Assembly (NCBI RefSeq): GCF_014839805.1
Contig: NC_051134.1
Span: forward strand, 14,787,170 to 14,851,169
DNA from: Manduca sexta
Taxonomy: Eukaryota; Arthropoda; Insecta; Lepidoptera; Sphingidae
Reading direction: 5' to 3'
Length of the DNA: 64,000 bases
The position numbers were made by a program, and so were the translations under genes. The notes beneath the pieces were generated by a model. The model was not told the origin of the DNA, did not search any database, and was given only the letters and a program-made list of their open reading frames with translations. This document shows positions 63,505-64,000 of this stretch, in pieces; position 1 is the stretch's first letter; every line of letters starts with the position of its first letter.

Positions 63505-64000
63505 CGAGATATTACAACTTCGCTCCCTGCGGCACAAGACCCATGATCAATTAGTCATACAATAATCTTCTTTCGGTCTATATCCAATTTATTCAGAACG
63601 ATCTAACGCTTATACTAAGTCAATAGAACGCTTTAATATGTCAACACTATCAAAAATTCAATCCACTAGTTTTCGTAAAAGTCTAGCGTCAGTCTAACGA
63701 CTTAGCGAGCTCCGCACCAGGCTTCATGTACATACAATATACATGTGCGTATTCCTCAATATCCTGGTATATCCTTCAATTTGTTAGCTCCGACCAAGCT
63801 TTTAAAAATTGTACACCATCAAAATATCTGTCACACAAACCACGGGAACAGCTAAAACAATTATTAAATCCACTCACGTTTTTGTAAACATAAAAGAATT
63901 TTAGGCGCATGAAAAAAGCCGGCGGTGCACAATACGACAAACTAGAGCAAAATGATCTATTCAGATGAACAAATACGCGACTCCATTGTGCATGCATGCG
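63505..64000. other. Non-coding end of window
   Basis: A minus frame at 63776-63997 reaches the edge of the window and contains a GTGAGT donor-like site, but has no recognisable motif. Nothing else seen. Confidence 0.5.

Noticed and set aside
1..64000. CRISPR array, prokaryotic operon or viral gene cluster
   Set aside because: No regularly spaced repeats, no ribosome binding sites and no long frames; base composition and repeats are insect-like.

Overview
This 64 kb window looks like nuclear DNA from a moth or butterfly (Lepidoptera). It is AT-rich with short CpG-rich patches, has no bacterial-style gene packing, and carries dispersed repeats that I recognise as lepidopteran: tRNA-derived SINEs with a TG-rich tail, a SINE ending in a 'sense-tail' seen with jockey/CR1-type LINEs, a Lep1-like Helitron, an RTE-like tail beginning CTAGCTTTTGC-CGCGG, and several MITEs. 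The species cannot be fixed from the sequence alone. No bacterial features (CRISPR, operons, ribosome binding sites) are present.

I find no gene that I can name and no complete coding region that I would defend. The longest open frame (141 codons) runs across a MITE and is most likely accidental. The window is best read as intergenic or intronic sequence. Three spots could be gene starts: a start codon with a good context followed by a perfect splice donor at 16476-16540, a second one at 17819-17900 in the same CpG-rich block, and a TATA-Inr pair at 62221-62249. None has a recognisable protein attached.

Layout. 0-15 kb is dense in dispersed repeats (families A, B and C, two SINEs, a Helitron-like copy, a foldback-free composite repeat near 13 kb). 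15-21 kb is almost repeat-free and contains a CpG-rich block of about 2.9 kb (16.4-19.3 kb), the strongest candidate for a promoter region. 21-26.5 kb has a few repeats, a small tandem duplication and a MITE. 26.5-33.8 kb is AT-rich with one repeat. 33.8-35.8 kb holds three elements close together (a nested-palindrome foldback, a long-TIR MITE and a nearly full-length family A copy). 35.8-43.9 kb is an 8 kb stretch in which I recognise no repeat. 43.9-44.5 kb is a head-to-head pair of related SINEs. 45.9 kb has a near-perfect 26 bp hairpin. 48.8-50.1 kb clusters a MITE, a family B copy and a hAT-type MITE that still has a perfect 8 bp target duplication. 51-64 kb has scattered repeat copies and two unassigned small open frames.

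All family names are from memory of typical lepidopteran repeats and from copies compared with each other inside this window; no database search was possible. Nothing here amounts to a clear new biological system. The items most worth a second look are the CpG-rich block with its candidate first exons, the 33.9 kb foldback, the 46.0 kb hairpin, and the two long repeat-free stretches.
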